Shown here: one piece after another, positions 33,891-45,689 of the stretch
Layout of the letters: each line of letters begins with the position of its first letter
Numbering within the stretch: the stretch's first letter is position 1
Notes under the pieces: model-generated
The model's database searches: none
Told to the model about the DNA's origin: nothing
The model's input: only the letters and a program-made list of their open reading frames with translations
Origin: Pelobates cultripes
Lineage: Eukaryota > Chordata > Amphibia > Anura > Pelobatidae
Reading direction: 5' to 3'
NCBI GenBank assembly: GCA_933207985.1
Contig: OW240915.1
Span: forward strand, 266,771,000 to 266,834,999
Length of the DNA: 64,000 nucleotides
Position numbers and translations under genes: made by a program

Positions 33891-35847
33891 ACTATAAATA
33901 AAACAATTAATTAGTATATGAAACCACCAAATTGTACTGGCAGGCTAGCTAGGCCGGATGGCGAAAGCATTATACTTGTTTGGTGACAGGTGAGGCCCTG
34001 CTAATTGCCAAGCGGCTTGAGAGGCTCTATCTATGCGTTGGCGCGAGGGGTTATTGAGGCCACTCGACGTAGTGGCAGGAGTTTTAGGCCTCTCGGTGAC
34101 TGTAAGACAGAAAACAGGGGAAGGGAGTGACAGGTGAGGCCCTCTCTATGCAACATGCGAGGCGGCTAGCTAACGTGTGGCCCGATGGGTGTTTGCCTCT
34201 GGAACGTTTGAGGCGGGGTGTTGGCCTCGCGGGACCACTAACTGATGGCGACTGCCAAGACGGGGTAAATACCTATTGGGAATCCTGTGACCCTATTGCC
34301 AGTACTCTAAACTAGGGGGACGAAATAAAATGTATGGTAGAATACCATATGAGCAGGTGTACGTACCTGGTAGTATGACAAATTCACAGGAATAAACCGT
34401 GTGGAGCAAATATATATACGCTTGACAGCCTAAAATGGGTAAAAGAGAGTAGTATGATGAGTGTGGATTGTTGAAAAGAACAGACTTATAGCCTGTAGCA
34501 GCAATGTTTTGAAAAAAATGTTGATACCATGGGAATAGATATGAGTGGCTCACAAATGTTTGCATGCTTAAATAAGACATCTGAGGGAGGCCGTGGCCTA
34601 TGTACAAACAACCTATGTGTTATGTGATAATGGTGTGTAAGGGAAACATGAAATGTAGGTTATATATATATATATATATGTATATTACTGTGCAGGAAAC
34701 GTATGATTGGTTGGATCAGTACGTGTGATTCAACCTGAGTATGCATGAAAAGGAATTAAGCCTTATGTGTCATAGTCATGACAGAGAAATGAGGCCTGTA
34801 ACGTAGGCTGAGTAAATTGAAATAAAATGGATAATTATAAAAACTCCTGGCGTGGGAGTTCAATGATCCGTAAAGAAATGTAGCTGGTTTGATAGAAAGG
34901 AACATGGATGAAGTCATGGCCTATTTTACACAGCGTTATGTATGATATGTAGTAGAATAACCAAAGGCAGGGATACCCAAAATGCTTAAAATGATGTGAA
35001 GTGATGTATATATATGATATATTTGTATTGAAAAGACGTATGATTGGTTGGATCAGTACGTGATTCAACCCGAGAATTATTGCTTGAAATGAACCTGTAT
35101 CCTTTTGTATGTGTCGTAGTAATAACACAGAAATGAGGCCTGTAACATAGGCTGAGTCCATTTGGATGGATGGATAAGTAATGCAGACCCCTGAAAGCGT
35201 GGGAGTCAAAAAATGGTCTATACAGATAAGTGGACTTGGTTTGTATGGACATAATACAATACTGACAACATTTAAAAGTAATAGAAATAATCTATCTATT
35301 TAAACAAGCAATTCTTAACTGAATGTTATATACACACGAAATGGTGAATATAATTCACAAAATGGTGAATATAATTCACAAAAGGATTATGCGTAATACA
35401 TAGGAATAAAGCCGAAAACAAATGTGAGGGAAACACAGAAGTTAGAATAGTAACCGTATGAATTTATGCGAACTGAAAGCGTGTTTGAGCGTAGGAATAG
35501 TTGATATGCGAAATGACTATTGTACGAGTAAACTGTTCAGCCGAATGACCGTATGAATGAAAAAGCCACGCGAACGGCTTGAAACATTCGTGAGATAACC
35601 AGGGAAAAAAACGTAAAGCGAGGACCCGTGCTGTACCGTACGCAGTGGGAACCGGTCCTGGCGTGACAGGTAGGTCTGACTTACGGTTTAGGAGTCCCTG
35701 GGACGCGATCTATGACGAAGACCGGAGTCAGAAGAAGCTGGACGAGCGGAAAGGCCTGAACAGGATTCCTGGACACAGCTAACGTGGTGAAAAACCTCGT
35801 GGATACTGAACCCAAGATGGCGTCTGAGAGAACCTGGAAGTGGATCC
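33891..35847 (-). other. 5' non-coding region of the Ngaro-like element
   Basis: No coding frame. Contains two internal duplications: TGACAGGTGAGGCCCT twice (about 33985 and 34128), and about 130 bp repeated at 34690-34815 and 35030-35165. It may act as leader or promoter. Confidence 0.6.
34690..35175. repeat. direct duplication in the Ngaro leader (period about 340 bp)
   Basis: CGTATGATTGGTTGGATCAG near 34699 and 35036, and GAAATGAGGCCTGTAAC near 34786 and 35132. Confidence 0.85.
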
Positions 35848-35958
35848 TCATTCAACGCTGACCTCGAACGGTAAGGAGCCAGGTAAGGGGAGTGCCTTAA
35901 GTAGGCTAGGGGTAGCAAACCAGCACCTCCCACAAATCCAGGCAAATTGCCTTAATAC
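35848..35958. repeat. Ngaro split repeat, A copy (5' end of element)
   Basis: 111-bp direct copy of 29745-29855. Marks the 5' boundary of the minus-strand element; a (TA)n tract follows. Confidence 0.95.
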
Positions 35959-35961
35959 ATA

Positions 35962-36060
35962 TATATATATTATTTTATTATGTTATTATTTATATAGCGT
36001 TAAACAAATTCTGCAGCGTTTTACAGTGGGTGAACGAACAGACATGTAGTTGTAACCAGA
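35962..36060. repeat. SINE-like fragment
   Basis: TTATTATTTATATAGCG, then TTCTGCAGCGTTTTACAG, a sequence I know as a common frog and fish interspersed repeat. Only the core is present. Confidence 0.5.
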
Positions 36061-37432
36061 CAAGAAAGACCCCCCCAGGTTAAGGAATTTACGCTTTACT
36101 AGCCATCCACAACTGCACAAGTTAGAGGCATCTTTATATGTGAAAACTTTTTTGGGACTATGAATATATTTATTTTATATAATATCTTATACACTGATTT
36201 GTATTTTAAACTGCTGATTTTCTTTCTATTGTTTGTTATATATGTGGCTCAGCCCTTCCCTTCCTTTGTGGTATTTTTTGAGATTTCTTTTAAGGGTTGA
36301 GAGGGATGCCCTTTTTGGGGTTGCTGTTTTCCTTCCATTGTTCTTTTAATTAGTTCTGACCCATTTGTGTGTGTTGTATCTCTCTGTATTTTTGGCATTG
36401 CCTGGAATTCCATTTGCCTGCACATATGTTAATTTGGCCCTGACCCTACGTTATCATCAGAGACGTCACCTTATCGGACCATTCTACCCTTGCTACACCT
36501 CTGGATATTGCACTTTGATAAACAGCTGGAATAATTAAAACAGACAACTGTATACACTGTAAGTGTGTATTACACATTGTGCATACTAGGCATAGGATCT
36601 TTTAATTTTAGACACTGTCATGAACAGAGTATTTCAGTACCTTTTATAATTTTACATTGTCATAACTAATAAATGTTCTAAAAACTAGGCTTTGCACACC
36701 AAAATTAAATGTAATGCATTTTCTTCCTTAAGACAAATTTAAAAAAAACAAAGCATCAAAAATATAATATACAGAAAAAAGACCTCCCATGTTTTGATGA
36801 ACCTGATAAAGGTGTTACACTTTTTCATCTTTGGCCTCAATTTAATCCATTTGAATCAGACATGATTGTATTCTTTAGAAAAAAACAAACAAAAAAACAC
36901 ATTGCAAATCATGTTTAAGTCAAGATTAACGTATATGAAAATTTTGAAATTTCTTTTTTTTCTAACAGAATAAAATAATTTCTGATTCAGACTAAAACTT
37001 ACAGACTGAAGACTTTCGTTAAGTCGCCAGTGGAATCTCAAAATTCGACTAAAGTCCAATACAGGTATGAAAGTATGAAATGATTAAAAAGTGAATCCAT
37101 TTGAGAGCAATGTTTCTTAATTCTTGATAGATTGATTACACACCTGTGCGTTATGTTCTCTCTTGGCATTAGCTCTCATTAAGTTTTGATGTTGATAAAG
37201 AGGACTACTAAGGGCATTTAATCATTCTGATGAACTATTTAGGTGGGTCGACAGTAGAGACTACATGGAATTTACAAACATGTTTAAATCAAAAGTATCT
37301 GTATTTAGAGAAGTGATTTAATCAATGCCTTGACAAATGCTTGGAGAGAAGTGTGATCCCGTATAAAATGAGTAGCCCTGGAGTATATCCTTTTTTTGAA
37401 GGAATGTCTACACGGATTTTGTCAAGCACCAT
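36061..37432. other. intergenic; nothing recognised
   Basis: AT-rich, low-repeat sequence, no open frame with a domain. Confidence 0.55.
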
Positions 37433-38143
37433 AATTGAAGGTTATGCTAGCTTTACTGTACTAATAATCTTAATGTTAAATAATGACAGGAGCCTTCATA
37501 TTTTGCATTAACTTCCTTTACTACTCCATAGCAGCAAAGACGTATAGAAAAAAGGAACCAATCAGAGACAGGCAGAGAGTATAATATACACCTTGCACTG
37601 AGGCACTTTCTCTTGTTCACACTATGAAATTAAGAACCATATGGAATAAATAACAGTTCAAATTCCCAGAATGGTGAACGGCTGAAATTCATTTGAAACT
37701 GCGAATAACGAAAAGTCTTGTACTCTTGATGTAGAAGATCTCGTTGTGTCTTTTGAGCTGAAAGAGAGCGAGAGCTGTTTAGTGATATGAAATGTAAACC
37801 TGAACAATATGAGTAACCATGACATGAAAGACATGCACTAATTCAATCTATTGTGATCTACATAAATTAACATATGTACAACTAAATACTAGTAACCTAA
37901 GATATAATATCCATACATATATCCAATATATATGAAAACCAACCACAAAATTCCATCTAGATTGAACAACATCAAACTACGTAATCATAAGAAACAAATT
38001 ATACCCTATTGATAAAATCCATAACTTACCTAAGCAAACCCACCTGAATGGGAGGGAAATTCGACAGCTGGAGAAAATACTTGCCTCCTGTCATTATTTA
38101 AAATTAAGATTATTAGTACACTAAAGCTAGCATAATCTTCAAT
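37433..38143. repeat. inverted repeat at the DIRS 3' end (arms about 60 bp)
   Basis: Arms 37433-37492 and 38084-38143; TGCTAGCTTTACTGTACTAA pairs with TTAGTACACTAAAGCTAGCA. Direct copies of CTTCATATTTTGCA follow both (37494 and 38163). DIRS elements carry terminal and internal complementary repeats of this kind. Confidence 0.85.
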
Positions 38144-38474
38144 TTTATTACATGAAAGGAGGCTTCATATTTTGCAGTTTTAACGCTAAGGCAATAAAGA
38201 GAAAGCGCCATTGGATGGGCAAAGGTAGAAAATACAAAAGGGGGATTCCCATGACCAATCTGCCAAGAGCAATATATCTGATAAGGAGGCCACCGCCGCG
38301 AATGTGCAAGAGGCTGCCACACCCCAAACCGATTGCGCGCCAAAGGATGGATCAATCCCGGCGAGAGATAAAAGCCATCATACCCAGTGGGACAAGGTGG
38401 TAACCGAGACTGGCTCATGTGGCTTAACGTAGGACACTAACAATTGTCGGGATGAGGCAGATCGTAGTGTGACC

Positions 38475-39139
38475 TCAGCCGTTATGTATGCGTGTAGTGT
38501 CTGGACCACAGAAAGCTGGGGTTCTGATGGAAAAAACGGATAAAAGACTGATGTTTAGTCTGACTTGGTATGTCGAGACACCTAAAAAAAAGTGACACCT
38601 TCCAGAGAAAACGAGAAGGCGTCCATGTTGAAGGCCCAAATGTCTGAAAGCCGATGGAAAGATACCAGACACAAAAGCAGGGTAAACTTTGCTGTCAATT
38701 GTCGTAAAGACAGTTTGTCTTTAGAAGGCCACTCCTTTATGAAACTAAGAACATGGGCTACATCCCAAAGGGAGGAATATTTTAGTGCCGGGGGTCTACG
38801 TAATCGAATACCCAGAAGTAGTCTACAAACCAATGGATACTGATCTATCGGTTTCCCTTGTAATGGGATGTGAGCCGCGGAAATCGTGGAAGCACAACAT
38901 TGTTGGACAGGTAGGACTTACCTTCCGAGAATAGGGACGCTAGAAAGTTCAACATGGACGATACAGAGACCGTAAAGGATTGAGATTCTGTCCATTACAC
39001 CAATTGACGCATGAATTCCAAGCTGAAAGGTAACACTTCCTCATTCCAGGGGACCGTGAGTCCCAGAGTATTTCTCTAGCTGTTGACGATAGGTCATCGG
39101 TACACCAAGCACTCCTGAAAAACTTCAGGCTACTAAAGA
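38475..39139 (-). pseudogene. DIRS tyrosine recombinase remnant
   Basis: Pieces in order: FLASLFSEGKSYLSNNVV (about 38960), then PPALKYSSLWDVAHVLSFIK (38780), WPSKDKLSLRQLTAKFTLLL, SFHRLSDIWAFNMDAF (the R/S-x-SD block of box I is here as HRLSD) near 38640. The carboxyl HxxR and Tyr are not clearly visible; the frame becomes unreadable below 38475. Same family as vertebrate DIRS recombinases. Confidence 0.7.
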
Positions 39140-39486
39140 GAGGTGTCCAGGGATGGACTGACAGTGGCCTGGGCCCCCAGGCAAAATTAGCACCTGGGCC
39201 CCCAGCAGACCGATATATATGCTGGTGTAGGTGTACCGTGTATTTGATTGTATGTACATGTAAAGTGAATACATGTTTCTCTATGTATATTCACTGTGAG
39301 CGCTAGTGTAAGTGAATATATGTATGTCTTTGTGTGTAGTGTCAGGATATGTGAATTCATAGTATATTTAAATACATGTTTTTGGTTTTGTGAATAGGGT
39401 AGTATTTTTTTGTGTGTGTTTGTGTAGCATGGCAGTATGTATTAGGGGGTATTTGTGAAACCAAGTGTTAAATGTTATGAGCCACC

Positions 39487-39994
39487 TTAAAGGAACACTA
39501 TAGTGTCAGGAATACAAATGTGTATTCCCCTCTTAAAAATGCAATTTACTCACCTGTTTCCCAGCACCGACCAAACTTCTTGGCAGAGTTCATCAATTTA
39601 GATGATCTCAGCCAACCCAATGCTCTACCACAGGAAAGCACTGGAAGGCTATTGTGCACGCGCAGCAAAACGCTGTGCTGTGCCAGTCACCATCTCCTCA
39701 TAGAGATGCATTGAATCAGTGCTTCTCTATGACAAGCGTTTAGCGTCGACATGCAGAGCATGAAGATGCTGAATGTCAGTGCTGCACATTTTGCAACACT
39801 GACACAGGAAGCGCCTAGATGTTCCTAGGCAGCAATGTAAACACTGCCTTTTCTCTGAAAAGGCAGTCTTTACAGCAAAAACCCTGCAGAACAACTATAT
39901 TAAGCTATATAATATACATTAAGCTGTTACTATACATTAAGCTGTATAATATGCATTAAGCTGTAGTTGTTCTGGTAACTATAGTGCTCCTTTA
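39487..39994. mobile_element. T2-type MITE inside the hAT element
   Basis: Left end TTAAAGGAACACTATAGTG; right end GTAACTATAGTGCTCCTTTA, with the last TTAA base changed. Carries the GTAAACACTGCCTTTTC block also seen near 2.7 kb. Confidence 0.8.
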
Positions 39995-39999
39995 TGTTT

Positions 40000-42900
40000 G
40001 TGAGTGCAAAGGGGTAGGGACTGCAGAGGGTTCAGAGAGGAAGGGGCTGTAGAGGGTGCGGGTGGAAGGGGCTGCAGAGGGTACAGGGGGGAGGGACTGT
40101 AGAGGGTACAGGGGGGAATAGAGGCTGTAGTGGGTGCAGAGGAGGGACAGGCTGTAATGAGTGCAAAGAGTAATACTGACTGTTGTCTTTGCAGAAATAG
40201 AAATAGGAGCTGTAGTAAGTGCAGGGGCTGTAGTGGTTGGCTGGGGGTAGGTGCTGTAGTGGGTGCCTGGGGGAAAGGGCTGTAGTGTGAGCAGGGGGTA
40301 GGGGCTGCAGTGAGAGCAGGGAGGTAGGGGCTGCAGATGGAGCAGGGGTAGGGGCTGCAGAGGGAGCAGGGGTAGGGGCTGAAGAGGGAGCAGCGGTAGG
40401 GGCTGCAGATGGAGCAGGGGGTTATGGCTGCAGTGGGAGCAGAGGTAGGGGCTGCAGTGGGAGCAGGGAGGTAGGGGCTGCAGTGGGAGCAGGGAGGTAG
40501 GGGGCTGCAGAGGGATCAGGGGGTAGGGGCTGCAGTGGGAGCAGGTGGGTAGCCCACTACAAAAAGTGAAATCCTACCATTGCGCACAATGCAGGGGATT
40601 GGGGCTGCGGTGGGAGCTGGGGGGGAGCCCACTACCAAAAGCAAAATCCTACCATTGTGCACAATGCAGGGGGTAGGGGCTGCAGTGGGAGCAGGAGGTA
40701 AGGGGATGCAATGGGAGCAGAGGTAGAGGCTGCATTGGGAGCACGGGTAGGTGCTGCAGAGGGAGCAGGGAGGTAGGGGCTGCAGAAAGCAGGTGGTGGG
40801 GGCTGCAGTGGGAGCAGAGGTAGGGGCTGCAGAGGGAACAGGGAGGTAGGGGCTGCAGAGGGAGCAGGGAGGTAGGGGCTGCAGAGGGAGCAGGTGGTAG
40901 GGGCTGCAGTGGGAGCAGGGAGGTAGGGGCTTCAGAAGGATCAGGTGGGAAGGGACTGCAGTGGGAGCAGGTGGTTAGCCCACTACAAAAAGCGTAATCC
41001 TACCATTGCGCACAATGCAGGGGATAGTGGCTGCAGTGGGAGCAGGGGGAAGCCCACTACCAAAAGCGAAATCCTACCATTGCACACAATGCAGGGGGTA
41101 GGTGCTGCAGTGGGAGCAGGAGGTAAGGGGATGCAATGGGAGCAGAGGTAGAGGCTGCATTGGGAGCAGGGAGGTAGGGGTTGAAGAGGGAGCAGGGGGG
41201 TAAGGGCTGCAGTGGGAGTAGTTGGGTAGCCCACTAGCCACTACCAAAAGTGAAACCCTACCATTGCGCACAATGCAGGGGGTAGGGGCTGCAGTGGGAA
41301 CAGCAGGTAAGGGCTGCAGTGGGAGCAGAGGGGTAGGAGATGCAGTGGGAGCAGCAGGTAAGGGCTGCAGTGGGAGCAGAGGGTTGGGGATGTAGTGGGA
41401 GCAGAAGGGTAGGTGATGCAGTGGGCAGTGGCATCACTAGGGGGAGCCAGAGGGGGCCATGGCCCCCCCTACATCATGCTGTGCCCCCCCCTTGGGTCCC
41501 TCCAAATGCCAGCAACTTGCTGGCCATGTGCTTAAATTATATTCCCTCGGACTGTAACAGTCTCTCACAGCCCGAGGGAATGCAGGAGAGAGGAGCTAGA
41601 ATGCTGCTGGGGCTGGAGGGAGCACTGACCGGCTCCCCGGCACAGGCCCGCCCCCTGCGGGGCATGTAAGGGCTGCAGTGGGAGCAGAGGGGTAGGGGAT
41701 GCAGTGGGAGCAGCAGGTAAGGGCTGCAGTGGTAGCAGAGGGGGCTGCAGAGGGGTGGGGAATGCAGTGGGAGCAGAGGTAGAGGCTGCATTGGGAGCAG
41801 GGAGATAGGGGTTGCAGAGGGAGCAGAGGGGTAAGGGCTGCAGTGGGAGCAGAGGGGTAGGGGATGCAGTGGGAGCAGCAGGTAAGGGCTGCAGTGGGAG
41901 CAGAGGGGGTAGGGGCTGCAGTGGGTAGGGGATGCAGTGGGAGCAGAGGTAGAGGCTGCACTGGGAGCAGGGAGGTAGGGGTTGCAGAGGGAGCAGGAAG
42001 GTAAGGGCTGCAGTGGGAGCAGTTGGGTAGCCCACTAGCCACTACCAAAAACGAAACCCTACCATTGCACACAATGCAGGGGGTAGGGGCTGGAGTGGGA
42101 GCAGCAGGTAAGGGCTGCAGTGGGAGCAGAGAGGTAGGGGATGCAGTGGGAGCAGCAGGTAATGGCTGCAGTGGGAGCAGAGGGTTAGGGGATACAGTGG
42201 GAGCAGCAGGTAAGGGCTGCAGTGGGAGCAGAGGGTTAGGGGATGCAGTGGGAGCAGCAGGTAAGGGCTGCAGTGGGAGCAGAGGGTTAGGGGATGCAGT
42301 GGGAGCAGCTGGTAATGGCTGCAGTGGAAGCAGAGGGGTAGGGGATACATTGGGAGCAGGGGATGCAGTAGGAGCAGAAGGGTAGAGGATGCAGTGGGAG
42401 CAGAAGGGTAGGGGATGCAGTAGGAGCAGAGGGGTAGGGGATGCAGTGGGAGCAGGGAGGTAGGGGTTGCAGAGGGAGCAGGAAGGTAAGGGCTGCAGTG
42501 GGAGCAGTTGGGTAGCCCACTAGCCACTACCAAAAGCGAAACCCTACCATTGCACACAATGCAGGGGGTAGGAGCTGCAGTGGGAGCAGCAGGTAAGGGC
42601 TGCAGTGGGAGCAGAGAGGTAGGGGATGCAGTGGGAGCAGCAGGTAAGGGCTGCAGTGGGAGCAGAGGGTTAGGGGATACAGTGGGAGCAGCAGGTAAGG
42701 GCTGCAGTTGAAGCAGAGGGGTAGGGGATGCAGTGGGAGCAGAGGGGTATGGGATACAGTAGGAGCAGAAGGGTAGGGGATGCAGTGGGAGCAGAAGGGT
42801 AGGGTATGCAGTGGGAGCAGAGGGGTAGGGGATGCAGTGGGAGCAGAGGTAGAGGCTGCATTGGGAGCAGGGAGGTAGGGGTTGCAGAGGGAGCAGAGGG

Positions 42901-43975
42901 GTAAGGGCTGCAGTGGGAGCAGTTGGGTAGCCCACTAGCCACTACCAAAAGCGAAACTCTACCATTGCACACAATGCAGGGGGTAGGAGCTGCAGTGGGA
43001 GCAGCAGGTAAGGGCTGCAGTGGGAGCAGAGAGGTAGGGGATGCAGTGGGAGCAGCAGGTAAGGGCTGCAGTGGGAGCAGAGGGTTAGGGGATGCAGTGG
43101 GAGCAGCAGGTAAGGGCTGCAGTGGGAGCAGAGGGTTAGGGGATGCAGTGGGAGCAGCTGGTAATGGCTGCAGTGGAAGCAGAGGGGTAGGGGATACATT
43201 GGGAGCAGGGGATGCAGTAGGAGCAGAAGGGTAGAGGATGCAGTGGGAGCAGAAGGGTAGGGGATGCAGTAGGAGCAGAAGGGTAGGGGATGCAGTAGGA
43301 GCAGAGGGGTAGGGGATGCAGTGGGAGCAGGGAGGTAGGGGTTGCAGAGGGAGCAGGAAGGTAAGGGCTGCAGTGGGAGCAGTTGGGTAGCCCACTAGCC
43401 ACTACCAAAAGCGAAACCCTACCATTGCACACAATGCAGGGGGTAGGAGCTGCAGTGGGAGCAGCAGGTAAGGGCTGCAGTGGGAGCAGAGAGGTAGGGG
43501 ATGCAGTGGGAGCAGCAGGTAAGGGCTGCAGTGGGAGCAGAGGGTTAGGGGATACAGTGGGAGCAGCAGGTAAGGGCTGCAGTTGAAGCAGAGGGGTAGG
43601 GGATGCAGTGGGAGCAGAGGGGTATGGGATACAGTAGGAGCAGAAGGGTAGGGGATGCAGTGGGAGCAGAAGGGTAGGGTATGCAGTGGGTGCAGAGGGT
43701 TGCAGTGGGAGCAGAGGTAGAGGCTGCATTGGGAGCAGGGAGGTAGGGGTTGCAGAGGGAGCAGAGGGGTAAGGGCTGCAGTGGGAGCAGTTGGGTAGCC
43801 CACTAGCCACTACCACTAGCCACTACCAAAAGTGAAACTCTACCATTGCGCACAATGAAGGGGGTAGGGGCTGCAGTGGGAGCAGCAGGTAAGGGCTGAA
43901 GTGGGAGCAGAGGGGTAGGGGATGCAGTGGGAGCAGAGGGATAGGGGCTGCAGAGGGAGCAGGGGGATAGATGGG
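40000..43975. repeat. G-rich minisatellite with nested higher-order repeats
   Basis: Basic unit about 26 bp, such as GCAGTGGGAGCAGAAGGGTA plus GGGGAT. A spacer with CCCACTAGCCACTACC and AAACCCTACCATTGC recurs near 42027, 42512, 42927, 43387 and 43797, spaced by about 410-485 bp. Pairs of these form a roughly 870-900-bp super-unit repeated at least twice (about 42.03-42.92 and 42.93-43.80 kb). Related spacers near 40555, 40620, 40977, 41055 and 41230 lie at irregular spacing. The + strand carries nearly all the G. Confidence 0.95.
41424..41668. repeat. non-satellite interruption of the minisatellite
   Basis: From GCAGTGGCATCACTAGG to GCGGGGCATGTAAGG the unit pattern is absent. Contains the inverted pair TTCCCTCGGACTGT/ACAGCCCGAGGGAA (about 41542-41581). 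Probably part of another repeat. Confidence 0.75.
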
Positions 43976-44473
43976 GCAGTAGTGGGGGAAATTATATAAT
44001 AAAACATTTTAAGTAAAATCTTACCTCCCTGGTGGTCCTCTTCTATAGGAACCTCACTGAGGGCACACAATGCTGACATGCTGCCTGTAACTCTGCTCAG
44101 GGCAGCTCCGCACAGTCACTGGGACTGGTCATGTCACTTCCTGCAAAACAAGCTGCACGGAGCTGCCCTAAGCAGTTACAGGCAGCTCAGTGAGGCTGTT
44201 TGGAGACCGGCACACTGAGGGGCAGCCTAGTGGGGTCTTTGGGAAGGCCTCTCACTGTCTCTCAGTGTGCCCAGCACGGAGGAGATGATTTGTAGCAGCA
44301 GGGGCCCGCGGATGGCTATGCGGACCCCTTACTGAGTGCAGACTGGCTGGCTGGCTGGGGAGATTGTTTAACTCAGCCATTACTGCACTGCAGCAGTGGC
44401 AGGCCCCCCAGAGCCTCGGGCCCTCGGTCCATGACCGATTTGCCCGAGTGCTCAGTCCGCCCCTGGAGGTGTC

Positions 44474-45665
44474 CTTCATTGAGCATGGGATGAGGATTCC
44501 CCATGGGATCCGTGAGCATCATCTTATCGTCTGGTAATAAAGGATCCTGGTATGACAGTGCGAGGAGATCTGGGAACCAGAGTTGATGCAGCCACCGGTG
44601 TGTCACCAGGAAAATCGCCACTTTCTGCATTCTGATGTGATGGACCACTCTTGTGAATACATAAGCCCCTTTTGGTTGGCCATGTCTGCAGGAATGTATC
44701 TACCACTGAACCCTCTGGGTCTGGCAACCAACTGTAGAAAATTGGTAGTTGACAGTTAGTGCGAGACGCGAAAAGGCTGATTGTGAGCAGGCCTCTCAGG
44801 TTGTTCAGTGTTGCAAATACGTGCAGGTCTAGATGCCAATCGCTGTTGCCCCTCCAGTGTTGGGAGAAACAGATTGGTTTCTCCTGGAAGATGTTCCGCC
44901 GTCAATGTGATATTGCGTGGGAGGCAGTAGTCGAAGAGTTCCTTCATGAGGTCCGTCAATATCTGAGAACGAGTGACACCTAAGTGGTTGATGTAACAAA
45001 CTGCGGAGACTTTGTTCATGTACAGCAGGATACAGCAATCAGATCTCCCTTTCGCTATACTTCGGATAGCAAAGGCGCCTGCCAACAATTTCAGGCAATT
45101 GATGTGTAGCGCGAGTTCCTCTGTGGTCCAAACTCCGCCCGTGGCTGTCTGTCTATCAGTGGCACCCCAACCCCATCAACTTACATCCAATTACAGAATG
45201 AAATCCGGTCGTTTGCCGAAAATGGCTCTGCCATTGCACGTCTGCATACAGTCGAGCCACCATCGAACTTCTTGTTGGACTTCTTCCATCATAGGGACCG
45301 GTTGGTCGTAGGAGATTTTTTTTTTCTTGAGGAAACAAACTTTTAGGCATTGCATGGCTCGATAATGCAACGGGCCTGGAAAGAGCACTTTGATGGTAGA
45401 GAATAATAGGCCTACGATCTGTGCCACCAGTCTGAGTGGGATCGAATCCCAACGCAGTATCCTCCAAAGCTTCTTGTGTATTGCCGCGACTTTGGTAATT
45501 GGAAGTCGGAGTGTACATGACAGGGAGTCCATGTCGAAACCCAGGAATTGCACACATTTGAGTTGTCGATTGACCAGGAAGCCGAGGGATTCCAACAAGG
45601 TCACAGTGTAATCCTTAGTTGAAAGTAGGTGGATGCAGTTTTGGTCGAAGAATATCATAAATATA
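44474..45665 (-). pseudogene. DIRS reverse transcriptase and RNase H remnant
   Basis: From 45665 down: FFDQNCIHLLSTKDYTVTLL and LGFLVNRQLKCVQFLGFDMD, the RT palm/thumb region of DIRS, then IVGLLFSTIKVLFPGPLHYR. RNase H follows: LYMNKVSAVCYINHLG (SDN changed to MNK) and HLPGETNLFLPTLEGQ. Then PDPEGSVVDTFLQTWPT, the piece that usually lies between RNase H and recombinase. The RT amino half and the YxDD block are absent or decayed. Frames change at least three times. Confidence 0.8.
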
Positions 45666-45689
45666 ATATAGATTAGTGGATAAATGGGG

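Larger units (their letters stand above)
29609..35958 (-). mobile_element. Ngaro-like tyrosine-recombinase retrotransposon
   Basis: Read on the minus strand, the order is repeat A (35958-35848), gag, RT, RNase H, tyrosine recombinase, then repeat B (29935-29861), A (29855-29745) and B (29683-29609). That is the A1 ... B1-A2-B2 split direct repeat layout of Ngaro elements. The two A copies (111 bp) are identical base for base; the B copies (75 bp) differ at about one base. There is no integrase or protease, as expected for this group. The site was a TA-rich simple repeat, visible on both sides. Coding parts carry several frame changes, and a 936-bp insertion interrupts the recombinase. Length about 6.35 kb. 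Confidence 0.88.
39148..44465. mobile_element. non-autonomous hAT element, 5.3 kb, carrying a minisatellite
   Basis: Flanked by GAGGTGTC at 39140-39147 and 44466-44473, a perfect 8-bp target duplication. Ends: CAGGGATGGACTGAC at the left and, reversed, CAGGGGCGGACTGAG at the right. No transposase frame. It holds a T2 MITE (39487-39994), a G-rich tandem array (about 40000-43975) and a non-repetitive right part (43976-44465). The host sequence on both sides is DIRS coding DNA. Confidence 0.9.
37433..45665 (-). mobile_element. second DIRS retrotransposon, interrupted by a hAT element
   Basis: Minus-strand order: RT (45665-45190), RNase H (45090-44756), tail (44727-44474), then, after the hAT element, tyrosine recombinase (39139-38475), and near the 3' end an inverted repeat at 37433-38143. 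Coding blocks continue smoothly across the hAT target duplication. The 5' end is lost at the Penelope-like junction near 45.67-45.69 kb. It differs from the DIRS at 15.6 kb in sequence and in strand. Confidence 0.82.

Noticed and set aside
42023..43586. Plus-strand frames with GAAGKGCSGSR-type repeats
   Set aside because: Same minisatellite in another frame.
41537..43816. Long minus-strand open frames (up to 297 codons) rich in P, L and S
   Set aside because: They are produced by the G-rich minisatellite, whose unit happens to lack stops. All show the tandem unit and no protein domain.
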